A stretch of DNA of 64,000 bases from Paenibacillus lycopersici (GTDB lineage Bacteria; Bacillota; Bacilli; Paenibacillales; Paenibacillaceae): assembly GCF_010119935.1 (NCBI RefSeq), contig NZ_CP048209.1, positions 4,529,001 through 4,593,000 on the forward strand. Reading direction: 5' to 3'. Under the pieces are notes generated by a model. That model ran no database searches, was not told the origin of the DNA, and saw only the letters and a program-made list of their open reading frames with translations. A program made the position numbers and the translations under genes. Numbering within the stretch: position 1 is the first letter of the stretch; every line of letters starts with the position of its first letter. Below are positions 44,948 to 54,191 of the stretch, in pieces.

Positions 44948-45369
44948 TAACGTCCTTCGCCTCCCAAGTCTAATACGCGGTTCAAATCAAGCAGGCAAAC
45001 GAGCTCATCGTTCGTGCGGCCGATGCCCGACAGCAGGCTGCGCTCGGCGGCGTCGGCGCCCGAAGGCGGAGGTAAAATCTCGCCGAACGACGACACTTTG
45101 ACGACGCGGTCGACCAGCAGCCCGATGACCTCCGATTCCGTCTTGACGATTACGATGCGCATATCCCCGCTCGATCGCGGGCTCGGCATATAGAATCGCT
45201 CCCGCAAATCGACGACAGGCACGATCAGCCCGCGCAAATTGATGACGCCGCATACGAACGCCCTGGCGTTCGGAATTTCGGTAATGGGCTGCATCCGGAT
45301 AATCTCCTGCGTCTCGGATAACGGCAACGCATACGGCTTCTCGGCAAGTTCGATCACGATATAGTTCAT
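44947..45369 (-). CDS. cheW: Chemotaxis coupling protein CheW
   Basis: CheW links receptor tips to CheA. The 140-aa protein has the two-barrel CheW fold: YIVIELAEKPYALPLSETQEII, then CGVINLRGLIVPVVDLRERF and IGLLVDRVVKVSS. It is 15 bp downstream of the MCP gene and abuts cheA. Confidence 0.93.
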   Translation of the reverse strand: MNYIVIELAEKPYALPLSETQEIIRMQPITEIPNARAFVCGVINLRGLIVPVVDLRERFYMPSPRSSGDMRIVIVKTESEVIGLLVDRVVKVSSFGEILPPPSGADAAERSLLSGIGRTNDELVCLLDLNRVLDLGGEGR

Positions 45370-45384
45370 CGCGGCTCCGCCCTC

Positions 45385-46950
45385 TTACACTTTAAAGACG
45401 GAGACGTTCTGATTAAGCTCGTCCGCCAAGCGCGCGAGCGCCTGAGACGAACTCGCCATCTGCTCGGAGGCTGCCGCCGCTTCCTCGCTGGACGTGGCGA
45501 TCGCTTCGACTGCCGCCATGACATCGCCCGTCTGGGCCGACTGCTCTTCGCTGGCCGCGGCGATCTCCTGGATGCGGGCGGCGGTGTCCGACACCATATG
45601 GACGATGTTCTCGAACGTGCGGCCCGTGCTGGCCGACAGCGACGCGGCTTCCTCGACCGCCTTCACGCTCTGCTCCGTATTGTCCTGCATGCCTTTGATA
45701 ATGGTCGCGATCTGCTTGGTCGCTTCGCCGCTGCGCTCCGCCAGCTTGCGCACCTCGTCGGCGACGACGGCGAACCCGCGACCCTGATCTCCCGCTCTCG
45801 CCGCTTCGATGGCGGCATTCAGCGCGAGCAGATTCGTCTGTTCGGCAATCTCGTTGATGACTTCGATGATCTGCCCGATCTTGTGGGAATCCTGCTCCAG
45901 CAGCTGCATTTGCTGCGAGAGGCGGTCCATGCTGCGAATGGAAGTCTGAATCGCTTCCGCGCCCTTCTCGGCGCCCTGGCGCGTCTCTTCGGAGATGCCC
46001 GCTACCGACGTCGCGTTCGCGGCAACGGTTGACGAGGCGGCCGACATCTCTCTGACCAGCTCGTTGATCGTTTGCGCCGATTCCGCCTGATCCGTGCTTC
46101 CTTTGGCGATTTCCTCCGTCGTGGCCGATATTTGCTCGGCCGCCGCCGCAGCGCTTTGCGCCGAATCGAGCGTTTGACCGATCAGCGTGCGCAAATTGTC
46201 GATCATCGTGCCGAACGCGGCGGCAAGCTCGCCGATTTCGTCGCGGCTCCGAACGGCGGCTTTCTCGCGCAAATCCCCTTTCGAGACGTTGACGGCGACA
46301 TGGACGATTTTGCGGATCGTCCGAACGAGGCTTTCCGAGATGTAGACGGCCAGCGATAGTCCCGCAAGGACGGCGATGATGCTGAATACGATGATGAGCG
46401 TCCGTCCGCCTTGATTGATGTCGCGCGCATGCTCCACTTCCGCCTTGGAGCCGGTATTGTTGAAATCGATCCATTTCTGCAAATCGTTGTTCACCTTCTG
46501 GCTGGAGGCGAGCGCGTCGTCGATCGTCTTCATCCGTTCGCCGGTGGATTGCGTTTCGTTGATCGAAGCGACTTGATCCGTGTAGCTTTTGGCATTCGCC
46601 ACCAGTTCGTCGTAGATCGTGCGCTCCGTCGGCGAAATGATGAGCTGCTCATACTCGTCCAGGTTCTGGTTCATCGTCCGGATCGTATCGTTCAATGCCT
46701 GCTTCGATTCGTTCATCTGCCCGGCATTCTGCTGCAGCGCCGCATCGTATGCGCCGATTTCGATGTTGGCGAAGTTCAATTTGATCTCGTCGATCTTCAG
46801 AATGCTCGGCAGCCAGTTGCCCTGCACGACGGATACGGACGATTGCAGCGCGTTCATTTTGATAATCGAAATAAAGGCGACGGACATAAGCAGCGCAAGA
46901 ATTAACAAGAAGCTGGCCAGCAGCTTCAGGCGCATCGAAATTTTCATCAA
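45385..46950 (-). CDS. Methyl-accepting chemotaxis protein
   Basis: The 521-aa receptor has two membrane helices (about 8-31 and 182-202) around a four-helix-bundle sensor domain of about 150 residues ([20 protein letters not shown]), then a HAMP domain ([20 protein letters not shown]) and the signalling domain with the hairpin tip [40 protein letters not shown] (E-I-x-x-Q-T-N-L core). Ligand unknown. No CheR-docking pentapeptide is seen at the C terminus (ends NVSVFKV) and no cheR or cheB gene is nearby, so methylation may depend on enzymes encoded elsewhere. A 30-bp gap separates it from the upstream 140-aa gene. Confidence 0.93.
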   Translation of the reverse strand: MMKISMRLKLLASFLLILALLMSVAFISIIKMNALQSSVSVVQGNWLPSILKIDEIKLNFANIEIGAYDAALQQNAGQMNESKQALNDTIRTMNQNLDEYEQLIISPTERTIYDELVANAKSYTDQVASINETQSTGERMKTIDDALASSQKVNNDLQKWIDFNNTGSKAEVEHARDINQGGRTLIIVFSIIAVLAGLSLAVYISESLVRTIRKIVHVAVNVSKGDLREKAAVRSRDEIGELAAAFGTMIDNLRTLIGQTLDSAQSAAAAAEQISATTEEIAKGSTDQAESAQTINELVREMSAASSTVAANATSVAGISEETRQGAEKGAEAIQTSIRSMDRLSQQMQLLEQDSHKIGQIIEVINEIAEQTNLLALNAAIEAARAGDQGRGFAVVADEVRKLAERSGEATKQIATIIKGMQDNTEQSVKAVEEAASLSASTGRTFENIVHMVSDTAARIQEIAAASEEQSAQTGDVMAAVEAIATSSEEAAAASEQMASSSQALARLADELNQNVSVFKV

Positions 46951-46980
46951 CTTTCAGCTCCTAATTCGGTTATGTAATAA

Positions 46981-47403
46981 TCAGTCGTGAGCGGTTTCGC
47001 CGCCGTGCATAGGGATCACGATCGCAATCTCCAGCAGACTCAGGATTTCGCTTCGCACCTGATGCAGATGGCCCATGACCGTATTTTGCAGGCGGTCCAC
47101 CGAGATGGCGGCGTTCAAATACATTTTCTGATTGCCGGAAGCAATCGAAAGCTCGAATCGGGAGTTGCTGCCCGCCACTTCCTCGATCAGCGACGTGTTC
47201 ATGTATTGCTCGGGGAGCTCGATCGAGAACAGAATCTTCGGATGCGCGTCCTCTTGCTCCAACAGCTGGAGCCGTTCCGTATACGGGTAATTTCGCTTGA
47301 TCCATTGATAGGGGTTCCCGCTTCGGTCATCCCGTTCCCATACCGGCTCGAATCTGTTCGTCGACTCGATGAAAGCGTCCCTGTAGTACTCGAGGAGGTT
47401 CAT
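46981..47403 (-). CDS. Uncharacterised 140-aa protein next to the chemoreceptor
   Basis: I do not recognise this protein. It is soluble, without signal or membrane segments. It begins NLLEYYRDAFIESTNRFEPV, has an aromatic/charged N-terminal part (WERDDRSGNPYQWIKRNYPY), then alternating beta-like stretches (KILFSIELPEQYMNT, FELSIASGNQKMYLNAAI) and a C-terminal helix (HQVRSEILSLLEIAIVI). ATG 47403 is preceded by GGGGGG; the frame stays open to 47445. Gene order and the 30-bp gap to the MCP gene make it likely the first gene of the chemosensory operon, perhaps a ligand-binding or adaptor component. Confidence 0.6.
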   Translation of the reverse strand: MNLLEYYRDAFIESTNRFEPVWERDDRSGNPYQWIKRNYPYTERLQLLEQEDAHPKILFSIELPEQYMNTSLIEEVAGSNSRFELSIASGNQKMYLNAAISVDRLQNTVMGHLHQVRSEILSLLEIAIVIPMHGGETAHD

Positions 47404-47542
47404 GCCTTCCCCCCTACCATCTGTCCATAGTCGTCTTGCTTCCATGTACGTTCATGCATAACATCCATCCTTCCGCTGTCCTTGTCGCAGCTTATATCAT
47501 AATGGACAAATGTTTGGAAATTTCCGGTGTCGCACGTTCGAT

Positions 47543-50035
47543 TTAGGTTATTTTGTTGGAAAAGTGTTTGACCGGCGTCCAAAAACAGGACCTTGCGCCC
47601 TGTTTCCACTGCTGAAGCAGCGATTCCAGCTGCTCCTCTTCAATCGGCTTCGTCAGGATGCCGTTCATCCCCGCGGCCAGGCATTGTTCATGCGTCTCGG
47701 CCTGAGCGTCGGCCGTCAGCGCGATGATCGGCAGCAGATCGAAGCGCCGATCGGCTCGGATGGCCGCCGTTGCGGCAAACCCGTCCATGACCGGCATATG
47801 CAGGTCCATGAAGATCAGATCGAATTCCGTCCGCTTCAGCAGCGCCAGCAGTTCGGTTCCGTTCTCCGCGATTGCCACCGTAATTCCGCGGCTCTCCAGC
47901 TGTCCGCGCGAGACGATCTGATTGATCTCGTTATCTTCGGCAATCACCGCCCGGATCGCCCGCGCATCCGCTTCCGGCGCCGGCGCGGCGGGACGATCGC
48001 TTCGAATCATCGGCGGCAAGGCGTTGCGCGCGGCTTCGAACAAGCCTTTGAACACGAGCTTGCTGACCGGCTTGATCAATACATGGTCCATCTCTTGAAG
48101 CAGCGGCGTAACCGCCCGGCTCTGCAGCGGCGTGAGCGCGATCGCTTTCGCCTTCCTGTTCCGCAGCGCCGCGGCCGCTTCCGCCGACCGGAACGGCCCG
48201 TTGTCGACGCCGTCGACGACGACGTACTCGCCTTCGCCGGTCAGAAGCGCATGCCGAAGCTCGGCAGTCGAGGCAAGAAGCCGTACCCGATGGCCAAGTC
48301 CCGTCAACATGCCGGCAATCGCTTCTTCCAGCAGCGGGTGCGACAGATAGAGATGAACCGTCGCGGGCGGCTGCGGTTCGCTGGCGAATTCCCGCCGAGG
48401 CAGCATAAGAGGCAGCGTGAACGAGACGAGTGTGCCTTGACCGGCCTCGCTCCGCAATTCGAGACGGCCCCCCATCGCCTCCGCCAGCAGCTTGCAGATG
48501 GCCAAGCCCAGACCGGAACCGCCGTATTTGCGGCTCGTCGAGCCGTCGCCTTGAAAGAACGGCGAGAACAGCTGGGCCCGATGCTCCTCCGCAATGCCGA
48601 TTCCCGTGTCTTCCACGGAGAAGCGGACAACGGCTTCCTCCGCGCTTCCGGATTCCAGCTCCGCTCGCACGCAGACATGGCCGTTATCCGTGAACTTGAC
48701 CGCATTGGCGATCAAGTTCATCAATATCTGCTGAATTTTCTGCGGATCTCCGATCGTTACGGACGGCAACCGATTATCGGTCCGGATCACCAATTCGATC
48801 GGTTTATTCCCGGCTGCCGAGCTGACGGTGTCCGCGATCCGCTTCATGACCTCTTCCAGCCGGAACTCGGTTTGTTCCACGACGATTTTGCCGGCTTCGA
48901 TCCTAGCGAAGTCAAGCACGTTATTGATCGTTTGCAGCAGCAGCTTGGAAGAGGAATCGATCTTCTCGAGATAATCGCGCTGAACCGGCGTCTGCGCCGT
49001 CTGCTGAAGCAGCGAGGACAGACCGATGATGCCGCCCAGGGGCGTGCGGATCTCATGGCTCATGCGCGCCAGGAATTCGCTTTTCTCCCGATTGGCCCGC
49101 TCCGAATCCATCCGCTTGAAATAATCCGTAATATCGACGCCGCAGCCGATGACATCCTTGACGGAGCCATTGCTCCATTGCGGGCGCATCGTGACATGCA
49201 GGCGCCTGTCATGAACCGTGATTTCATAATGGACGGTTTCTCCGCTCCATGCGCGCTCGCAGCAGAGGGTGAGCATGTACAGCTTGTCCGGCCTGTCCCC
49301 GAAAACGGCTTCCAACGACCGGCCGTTAATATCCGATGGACGCTTGCCCAGCTGCCCCAGCAATTCGCCCTCGGCCATCTCGTAGACGAAGCGGTCGTTG
49401 TGTTTATGCACTTTAAACACGAACCCCGGATGCATTTGCAGCATGTCGACCAGCTCGGCTTCCATTTCTTTGGCCTTCACCCTGTACGATTGCGTCCGAA
49501 GCAAGTATCGCAGCAGAATTGCCCCGAACAGAGCCACGATGCCTTGATAGATAACGTACGCGCCGACATCGCTCAATCGGGTGTAGCCGAGCAGCCAGGA
49601 ACTGACGTAGTAGAACGCTTGAACGAATGCCGTGCCGACCGCCCATTTCTGCCAGAAGCCCTGCAGGCGGGACATGATGACGCCCGTGCCGAGTGCGGCG
49701 ATGAGCGATAGGACGATCAGAGCGGGTTCCGGGGCGCGGTACATCAAGGAACGGGCCGTCAGCGAGAAGACCGAGACGATCACGGCCGCGGCTGGACCGC
49801 CGAAGAAGGAACCGAGCAAGATGGCGGTTCCGCGAAAGTTCAGCGTGACTCCGTTCGCAGCGACTACGCTGCACGTGTTCAATAACGCCGCGAGCAAGCC
49901 ATGCGCGGCGCCGGCGAGCAGCTTGCCGCGCCAGCCCGTATCGAGCCGCGCTTGCCGGCGCTTGACGAAGAACGGCCCGATATAGAGAACGAACATAAGA
50001 ATGATGAATACGTTTAAAATCAAATCCTTGAACAA
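47543..50035 (-). CDS. Membrane hybrid histidine kinase/response regulator (5TM-LYT sensor)
   Basis: The 830-aa protein starts with about six membrane helices resembling the 5TM-5TMR_LYT sensor found in LytS-type kinases ([23 protein letters not shown]). A PAS-like domain (about 195-305) follows, then HisKA with His327 ([11 protein letters not shown]), HATPase with N box [13 protein letters not shown] and G boxes [10 protein letters not shown] and [11 protein letters not shown], a degenerate receiver (about 555-665), and a true receiver ([32 protein letters not shown]). TTG 50035 is seven bases behind GAGAGGCGG. It lies 139 bp upstream of the 140-aa gene in the same direction. It could feed the same output or act alone; the signal is unknown. 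Confidence 0.9.
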   Translation of the reverse strand: MFKDLILNVFIILMFVLYIGPFFVKRRQARLDTGWRGKLLAGAAHGLLAALLNTCSVVAANGVTLNFRGTAILLGSFFGGPAAAVIVSVFSLTARSLMYRAPEPALIVLSLIAALGTGVIMSRLQGFWQKWAVGTAFVQAFYYVSSWLLGYTRLSDVGAYVIYQGIVALFGAILLRYLLRTQSYRVKAKEMEAELVDMLQMHPGFVFKVHKHNDRFVYEMAEGELLGQLGKRPSDINGRSLEAVFGDRPDKLYMLTLCCERAWSGETVHYEITVHDRRLHVTMRPQWSNGSVKDVIGCGVDITDYFKRMDSERANREKSEFLARMSHEIRTPLGGIIGLSSLLQQTAQTPVQRDYLEKIDSSSKLLLQTINNVLDFARIEAGKIVVEQTEFRLEEVMKRIADTVSSAAGNKPIELVIRTDNRLPSVTIGDPQKIQQILMNLIANAVKFTDNGHVCVRAELESGSAEEAVVRFSVEDTGIGIAEEHRAQLFSPFFQGDGSTSRKYGGSGLGLAICKLLAEAMGGRLELRSEAGQGTLVSFTLPLMLPRREFASEPQPPATVHLYLSHPLLEEAIAGMLTGLGHRVRLLASTAELRHALLTGEGEYVVVDGVDNGPFRSAEAAAALRNRKAKAIALTPLQSRAVTPLLQEMDHVLIKPVSKLVFKGLFEAARNALPPMIRSDRPAAPAPEADARAIRAVIAEDNEINQIVSRGQLESRGITVAIAENGTELLALLKRTEFDLIFMDLHMPVMDGFAATAAIRADRRFDLLPIIALTADAQAETHEQCLAAGMNGILTKPIEEEQLESLLQQWKQGARSCFWTPVKHFSNKIT

Positions 50036-50270
50036 TGCGATTCCGCCTCTCGATAGACCCCGAACGGGAGCTGCCGCTTTGCCGCCGGGCAGCCCACCCT
50101 CAAATTCTCTCTCCTTAAATATCGTAACGATTCGCCTGCTTTTGAAGGCGAACCGGCACGGATGAACGTAATATCGGCTTGTTTTGACGGATGTTTTGCA
50201 TTTTGACGCAAATCGGTACGGGCCGGATTGCTGACCATGCCTTATTTGGGATTATTACCCACTTTATTCG

Positions 50271-50666
50271 ATGGATCCAGCGGATAGTCGCTCGTCAAGG
50301 AGAGCGGGCAGCTATTCCGGGCCCATTGACGTCTATTACAACGATTTGACGGTTCGCGGCGTGAAGTACTATCAGAAGAAACACGGTCTTCCGGCAACGG
50401 GCTCCGTCGACCCGCGGACGTTCAAATCGATCGTACATGCATACCATGGCAAGAAAGTGACGCAAATGCGCGCCAAAAGCAGCGGAACGGGCAAAGGCAA
50501 ACGAATGATCCGGGGCAAGTCGGCAGGCGGCGGTAAGAAAATCGGCGCCGGACGAGGCCAAGGTCACGGCGCCGGGCAAGGTCACGGCGCTGGGCAAGGC
50601 CAGGGCGGGCAAGAGCAAGGCGGCGGCCAAGGCTCCGGTTACGGCAAAGGCAGCCGAAACGATTAA
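50271..50666 (+). CDS. Truncated peptidoglycan-binding-like protein with Gly/Gln/His-rich tail
   Basis: The 131-aa plus-strand frame contains YSGPIDVYYNDLTVRGVKYY and GLPATGSVDPRTF, which match the second half of the PG_binding_1 domain; the first helix of that domain (normally around VKxLQxxL) is missing. The rest is a low-complexity basic tail (GQGHGAGQGHGAGQGQGGQ). There is no good ribosome-binding site before ATG 50271. A terminator-like hairpin follows at 50687-50724. It may be an expressed small basic protein or the 3' remnant of a longer gene. Confidence 0.45.
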   Translation: MDPADSRSSRRAGSYSGPIDVYYNDLTVRGVKYYQKKHGLPATGSVDPRTFKSIVHAYHGKKVTQMRAKSSGTGKGKRMIRGKSAGGGKKIGAGRGQGHGAGQGHGAGQGQGGQEQGGGQGSGYGKGSRND

Positions 50667-50686
50667 CTACCTGCGATCGCCAAACG

Positions 50687-50724
50687 GCCAGTCGTCCCGT
50701 AACCGGCGGCTGGCTGCTTCTTTT
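50687..50724 (+). terminator. Terminator after the peptidoglycan-binding-like gene
   Basis: GCCAGTCG and CGGCTGGC pair (one G-T), followed by CTTCTTTTCG, about 20 bp after the stop. Confidence 0.6.
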
Positions 50725-50754
50725 CGTATGCTTGCCCTGACGCTTGCTGCAACG

Positions 50755-50815
50755 AAAAACACCTCCAAGCCGGTCCATGTCATCCGACACGGTTCCTGTG
50801 CTTGAAGGTGTTTTC
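50755..50815. terminator. Bidirectional terminator before the TIM-barrel gene end
   Basis: AAAACACCTcCAAGC (50756-50770) pairs with GCTTGaAGGTGTTTT (50800-50814). Each strand has a run of T at the outer side, so it can serve both converging genes. Confidence 0.85.
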
Positions 50816-50865
50816 TATATCACCTGTCTTGTGATATGGCTAGGCCTCGTTCGCCGAGCTTCGCC

Positions 50866-51723
50866 TTATATTTCCGACCAAAGCCGCTTCAGGTTGTCCA
50901 TCCCTGCTTTGGAGCCCAGTTTGCAATCTTCCAGGCCTTCGAATTCCACGGAGAGATATCCGTCATAGCCGGATTGTTTAATGACGCGCAGTACCGCTCT
51001 CATATCGATGTCGCCTTGCCCGACGATCGCCCCGCGCAAAAAATTGCCGCTTGCCGTTCTGAAGAAGCCTTCGCCCGGGTTCTGATCCGCCGGCCGGAGG
51101 TAGAAATCTTTGATATGCACCATGGAGGCGTAAGCGATATTGTTCTTCACGGCAGCAACCGAATCCTCGTCGGCGCACATGAAATTGCCGACATCGATCG
51201 TCGTCTTGAAATTCGAGCGGTCCACGGCATGGATCAACGCCTGTACCCGGTCGCTGGCTTGAACGAAATAGCCGTGGTTCTCCACGCTGGTCGTGATTCC
51301 GAACTGCGAGGCATAATCCGCAACCTGCCTGCAAGCCGAAGCCATGCGTTCCAGCGCTTCGTTGAAATGCTTGATCGAAATGTCGGACGACCATGCAACG
51401 TCATGCCGCATCAATTTCACGCCAAGGCTGCGGGCAACGTCCACTTCGCGCTTGACGCGTTCGATCTCCTGCTCGAACGCGCCTTCGCCTTCCTTCAAGA
51501 AATCCGCGCCGATGGCGTAATTGGACAGGTCGATGCCGGCTTCGGCAGCCTTGCTCCGGATGGCATCCGCCAATGCCGGGTTGCCGGTAAGATCGAAGCC
51601 GATCGGCACCACCTCCATATGTTCTCCGCCCTGGTCGGCAATCCATTGTACGGCGTCCAGCACCGTCATTTCATTCGATGCGATGGCGCGATGCAAGCTA
51701 TATGAGCTCAAACCGATTTTCAT
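50866..51723 (-). CDS. Sugar phosphate isomerase/epimerase family TIM-barrel protein
   Basis: The 285-aa protein begins MKIGLSSYSLHRAI and has the metal-site residues of the xylose-isomerase-like fold: Glu in TSVENHGYF, Asp and Asn in TIDVGNFMCAD, His in MVHIKDFYLRP, and Glu in YLSVEFEGLED. These enzymes isomerise or epimerise sugars or inositols using Mn2+ or similar. The exact substrate is unknown. A promoter lies at 51772-51801. It is a single-gene unit between two terminators, not part of the chemosensory operon. Confidence 0.85.
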   Translation of the reverse strand: MKIGLSSYSLHRAIASNEMTVLDAVQWIADQGGEHMEVVPIGFDLTGNPALADAIRSKAAEAGIDLSNYAIGADFLKEGEGAFEQEIERVKREVDVARSLGVKLMRHDVAWSSDISIKHFNEALERMASACRQVADYASQFGITTSVENHGYFVQASDRVQALIHAVDRSNFKTTIDVGNFMCADEDSVAAVKNNIAYASMVHIKDFYLRPADQNPGEGFFRTASGNFLRGAIVGQGDIDMRAVLRVIKQSGYDGYLSVEFEGLEDCKLGSKAGMDNLKRLWSEI

Positions 51724-51771
51724 ATTCCTTAAGCGCTCCCTTCCGAGCCTGAATTGTGGATAAGCTCTTCT

Positions 51772-51801
51772 AGCATAACGAAAGCAGGTACCCTATGTAA
51801 A
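51772..51801 (-). promoter_or_regulatory. Sigma-A promoter of the TIM-barrel gene
   Basis: TTTACA (51796-51801), 18 bp, TATGCT (51772-51777) on the minus strand, about 50 bp before the start. Confidence 0.6.
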
Positions 51802-51859
51802 TAACCGGCTGAATTCTCTCTGTGCTCATCCAGCCGTAAGACGTTGACAACCTAACGAT

Positions 51860-52483
51860 TCAATCCCTGGATCCGATCTGCTTGGCCGGATTTCCCGCCA
51901 TGACACTGCCTGGCGGCACATCGCGAATAACGACGCTGCCCATGCCGATCAGGCTTCCTCCGCCTATGCGCAGCTTCTCCATTACCGTGGACGCTTGACC
52001 TAGATAAGCGCCTTGTTCGACGTGCACGGAGCCGGCTAATCTGACGCCGCTTGCCAATGTGACATTATCTTCGAGGACAGCATCGTGATTAATGACGCTT
52101 CCGCTCAGACAGAAGACGAAACGGCCGATGCGGGCATTCAAGCCGACGAAGCAATTCGGATATAGGACGGTTCCGGGCTGGATAACCGCGGTTCGGGAAA
52201 TAAAAGCAGAGGGGTCCGCGATCGTCACGAGCCTGCGCTCCGAACGCATTTCTTCTTTTAACGGCCATTCGTATTCGGGCACGAGCGCTGCCTCCGGATA
52301 ATGTCCAAGCACCTCCTTCAATCCCAGGATCGGATACCCGTTGAACGAGCCGCCCGATTTTGCCGTGTCCTGCTCGACAAACCCGATCAGGTTCCACGCC
52401 GGCTTCACCCGATTGATTCGTTCAATGATCTCCGCGATTTCTCCGCCGTGGACGCCCGTACCCAGTATGAACAAATCCCGCAT
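51860..52483 (-). CDS. NeuD-like sugar O-acyltransferase (left-handed beta-helix)
   Basis: The 207-aa protein has an N-terminal Rossmann-like nucleotide-sugar domain (DLFILGTGVHGGEIAEII), then hexapeptide repeats of the left-handed beta-helix (IQPGTVLYPNCFVGLNARIG), with the acetyltransferase His in GSVINHDAVLEDN and the end motif GMGSVVIRDVPPGSVMAGNPAK. NeuD/PglD-type enzymes acetylate sugars for surface glycans. No glycan cluster is nearby. ATG 52483 is ten bases behind AAGGTGG; GTG 52489 is an alternative. The frame continues upstream without support. Confidence 0.85.
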   Translation of the reverse strand: MRDLFILGTGVHGGEIAEIIERINRVKPAWNLIGFVEQDTAKSGGSFNGYPILGLKEVLGHYPEAALVPEYEWPLKEEMRSERRLVTIADPSAFISRTAVIQPGTVLYPNCFVGLNARIGRFVFCLSGSVINHDAVLEDNVTLASGVRLAGSVHVEQGAYLGQASTVMEKLRIGGGSLIGMGSVVIRDVPPGSVMAGNPAKQIGSRD

Positions 52484-52714
52484 CGTCACCCGACCACCTT
52501 CCCTTCGCCGATCCCATTCGTAAGGCGGACATCGATCATCGGCACTTACCTCCTTGGCTTGGTTCTCCGCGTGCTTGGCCTGCGTATCGAAAGCGCTTTC
52601 TATCTGTGGTAAAGAATATACCATAACCCGGGTTGGCATGAACATACGCAAACCGTTGGTTTCTAACGTACGCGGAGCGGGATTTGCGCTTCCCGATCGA
52701 TTCTCGCGCAACAG

Positions 52715-52750
52715 AAAAGCCGGAACATTCCGATTGGATTGTTCCGGCTT
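52715..52750 (-). terminator. Terminator of valS-folC-murC
   Basis: GCCGGAACA and TGTTCCGGC form a 9-bp stem followed by TTTTCTG on the minus strand, 40 bp after murC. The rest of the 306-bp gap to the acetyltransferase start shows no gene. Confidence 0.85.
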
Positions 52751-52789
52751 CTATCATTCGAATCCTATACCAGGACAAGTCTTCCGCGA

Positions 52790-54184
52790 TCAGCCTTTCG
52801 CGCGCAGCGTCTTCGCCAGCGCGTCGGCCACCTTCCAGATGTCGCCCGCGCCCATCGTAATGACGAGATCGCCGGGTTTGACCCGCCCGGTCAGCACGGC
52901 AAGCACTTCTTCCTTGGTCGGATAGTAGGAGGTGTTGGCGTTGCTGTTCTTAATGATCATCTCGACCAGCCTCTTCGAGTTGACGCCCTCGATCTGCTGC
53001 TCGCCGGCCGGCGAATAAATATCCGTAATGAGCACTTCGTCCGCTTCCGGGAATGCCCGGCTGAATTGCTCCAGCAGGAAGAACGTACGCGTATAACGCT
53101 GCGGCTGGAAAACGGCGATAATCCGCTTGCCGGTCGATTTGGCGGCGCTGATCGTCGCTTCGATCTCCGTCGGATGATGCGCGTAATCGTCGATGACAAG
53201 GATATCGTTCACCTCGCCCAGCACTTGAAACCGCCGCTTCGCGCCGCGGAAATCGACGATTGCTTCGGCGATGGAGGCGAACGGGATGCCCGCTTCCAGA
53301 CATGTAATGACCGTCGCCATCGCATTATACACGTTATGGCGGCCCGGCACGGACAGCTCGATCCGTCCAAGCAGCCGGCCTTGCTTCGTCATGTCGAACG
53401 AAACCTTCCGGTCCCCGAGCTCGATACTGCTTGCGCGATAGACGGCTTCCCGGTCGATGCCGTACGTCAGCACGCCTTGCGCGCCAAGCGGTCCCGCCGT
53501 CAATTCCGGCAGCATCGCCTGAATGTTCTCGTCGTCGGCGCAGACGATCGCGCCGCCGCCCTGCTTAACCTGGCTTAGAAATTGCACGTAAGCCGCTTTC
53601 AATTTATCGAAGTCGCCGTCATAGTTCTCAAGATGATCCGGCTCGATGTTCGTGACGATCGCGATCGTCGGGTGGTACTGCAGGAAGGAACCGTCGCTCT
53701 CGTCCGCTTCCGCAACGACGTATTCGCCTTTGCCGGCTTTGGCGTTCGTGCCGACATTGACGATTTCGCCGCCGATGATGAACGTCGGATCGAGCTTGCA
53801 CGTCTCCATGACAAGCGCGATCATCGACGAAGTCGTCGTCTTGCCGTGCGCGCCGGCAACGGCGACGCCTTTGCCGTTGTTCATCAGCCTTGCGAGCATT
53901 TGCGCGCGGTGCAGCACCGGAATATTCAGCTCCTCCGCCGCCCTGCGCTCTACGTTGTCCCGGGGCAACGCCGTCGAATACACGACGAGATCCGCACCCT
54001 TCACCTGCTCGGCCTCGTGACCGATATAGATGCGGGCGCCTTTCGCCGCCAGCTTCTCCGTCAGCTCCTGTCTCGCGACGTCGGAGCCGGTCACTTTATA
54101 GCCCATCTCCAGCATGACACGCGCGATTGCGCTCATGCCGTAACCGCCAATTCCGATGAAATGAACGTGTTCTGCCGTATTCAA
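52790..54184 (-). CDS. murC: UDP-N-acetylmuramate--L-alanine ligase
   Basis: MurC adds L-Ala to UDP-MurNAc, the first peptide step of peptidoglycan synthesis. The 464-aa protein shows HFIGIGGYGMSAIA, the P-loop GAHGKTTTSSMIA, EADESDGSF, TNIEPDHLENY and DDYAHHPTEI, all MurC motifs. TTG 54184 gives NTAEHVHFIGIGG; it lies 7 bp after folC with a distant AAAAGG site. Third gene of the T-box operon. Confidence 0.96.
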   Translation of the reverse strand: MNTAEHVHFIGIGGYGMSAIARVMLEMGYKVTGSDVARQELTEKLAAKGARIYIGHEAEQVKGADLVVYSTALPRDNVERRAAEELNIPVLHRAQMLARLMNNGKGVAVAGAHGKTTTSSMIALVMETCKLDPTFIIGGEIVNVGTNAKAGKGEYVVAEADESDGSFLQYHPTIAIVTNIEPDHLENYDGDFDKLKAAYVQFLSQVKQGGGAIVCADDENIQAMLPELTAGPLGAQGVLTYGIDREAVYRASSIELGDRKVSFDMTKQGRLLGRIELSVPGRHNVYNAMATVITCLEAGIPFASIAEAIVDFRGAKRRFQVLGEVNDILVIDDYAHHPTEIEATISAAKSTGKRIIAVFQPQRYTRTFFLLEQFSRAFPEADEVLITDIYSPAGEQQIEGVNSKRLVEMIIKNSNANTSYYPTKEEVLAVLTGRVKPGDLVITMGAGDIWKVADALAKTLRAKG

Positions 54185-54191
54185 AGACGGT

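Noticed and set aside
47510-49711. Plus-strand open frame of 733 codons opposite the hybrid kinase
   Set aside because: Same codon-bias artefact; the opposite strand encodes HisKA, HATPase and receiver motifs.
50036-50240. c-di-GMP riboswitch upstream of the hybrid kinase
   Set aside because: Only a GGCAAAGC-like piece matches by eye; the conserved GEMM core is not present. The gap holds a small TTCGCCT/AGGCGAA hairpin only.
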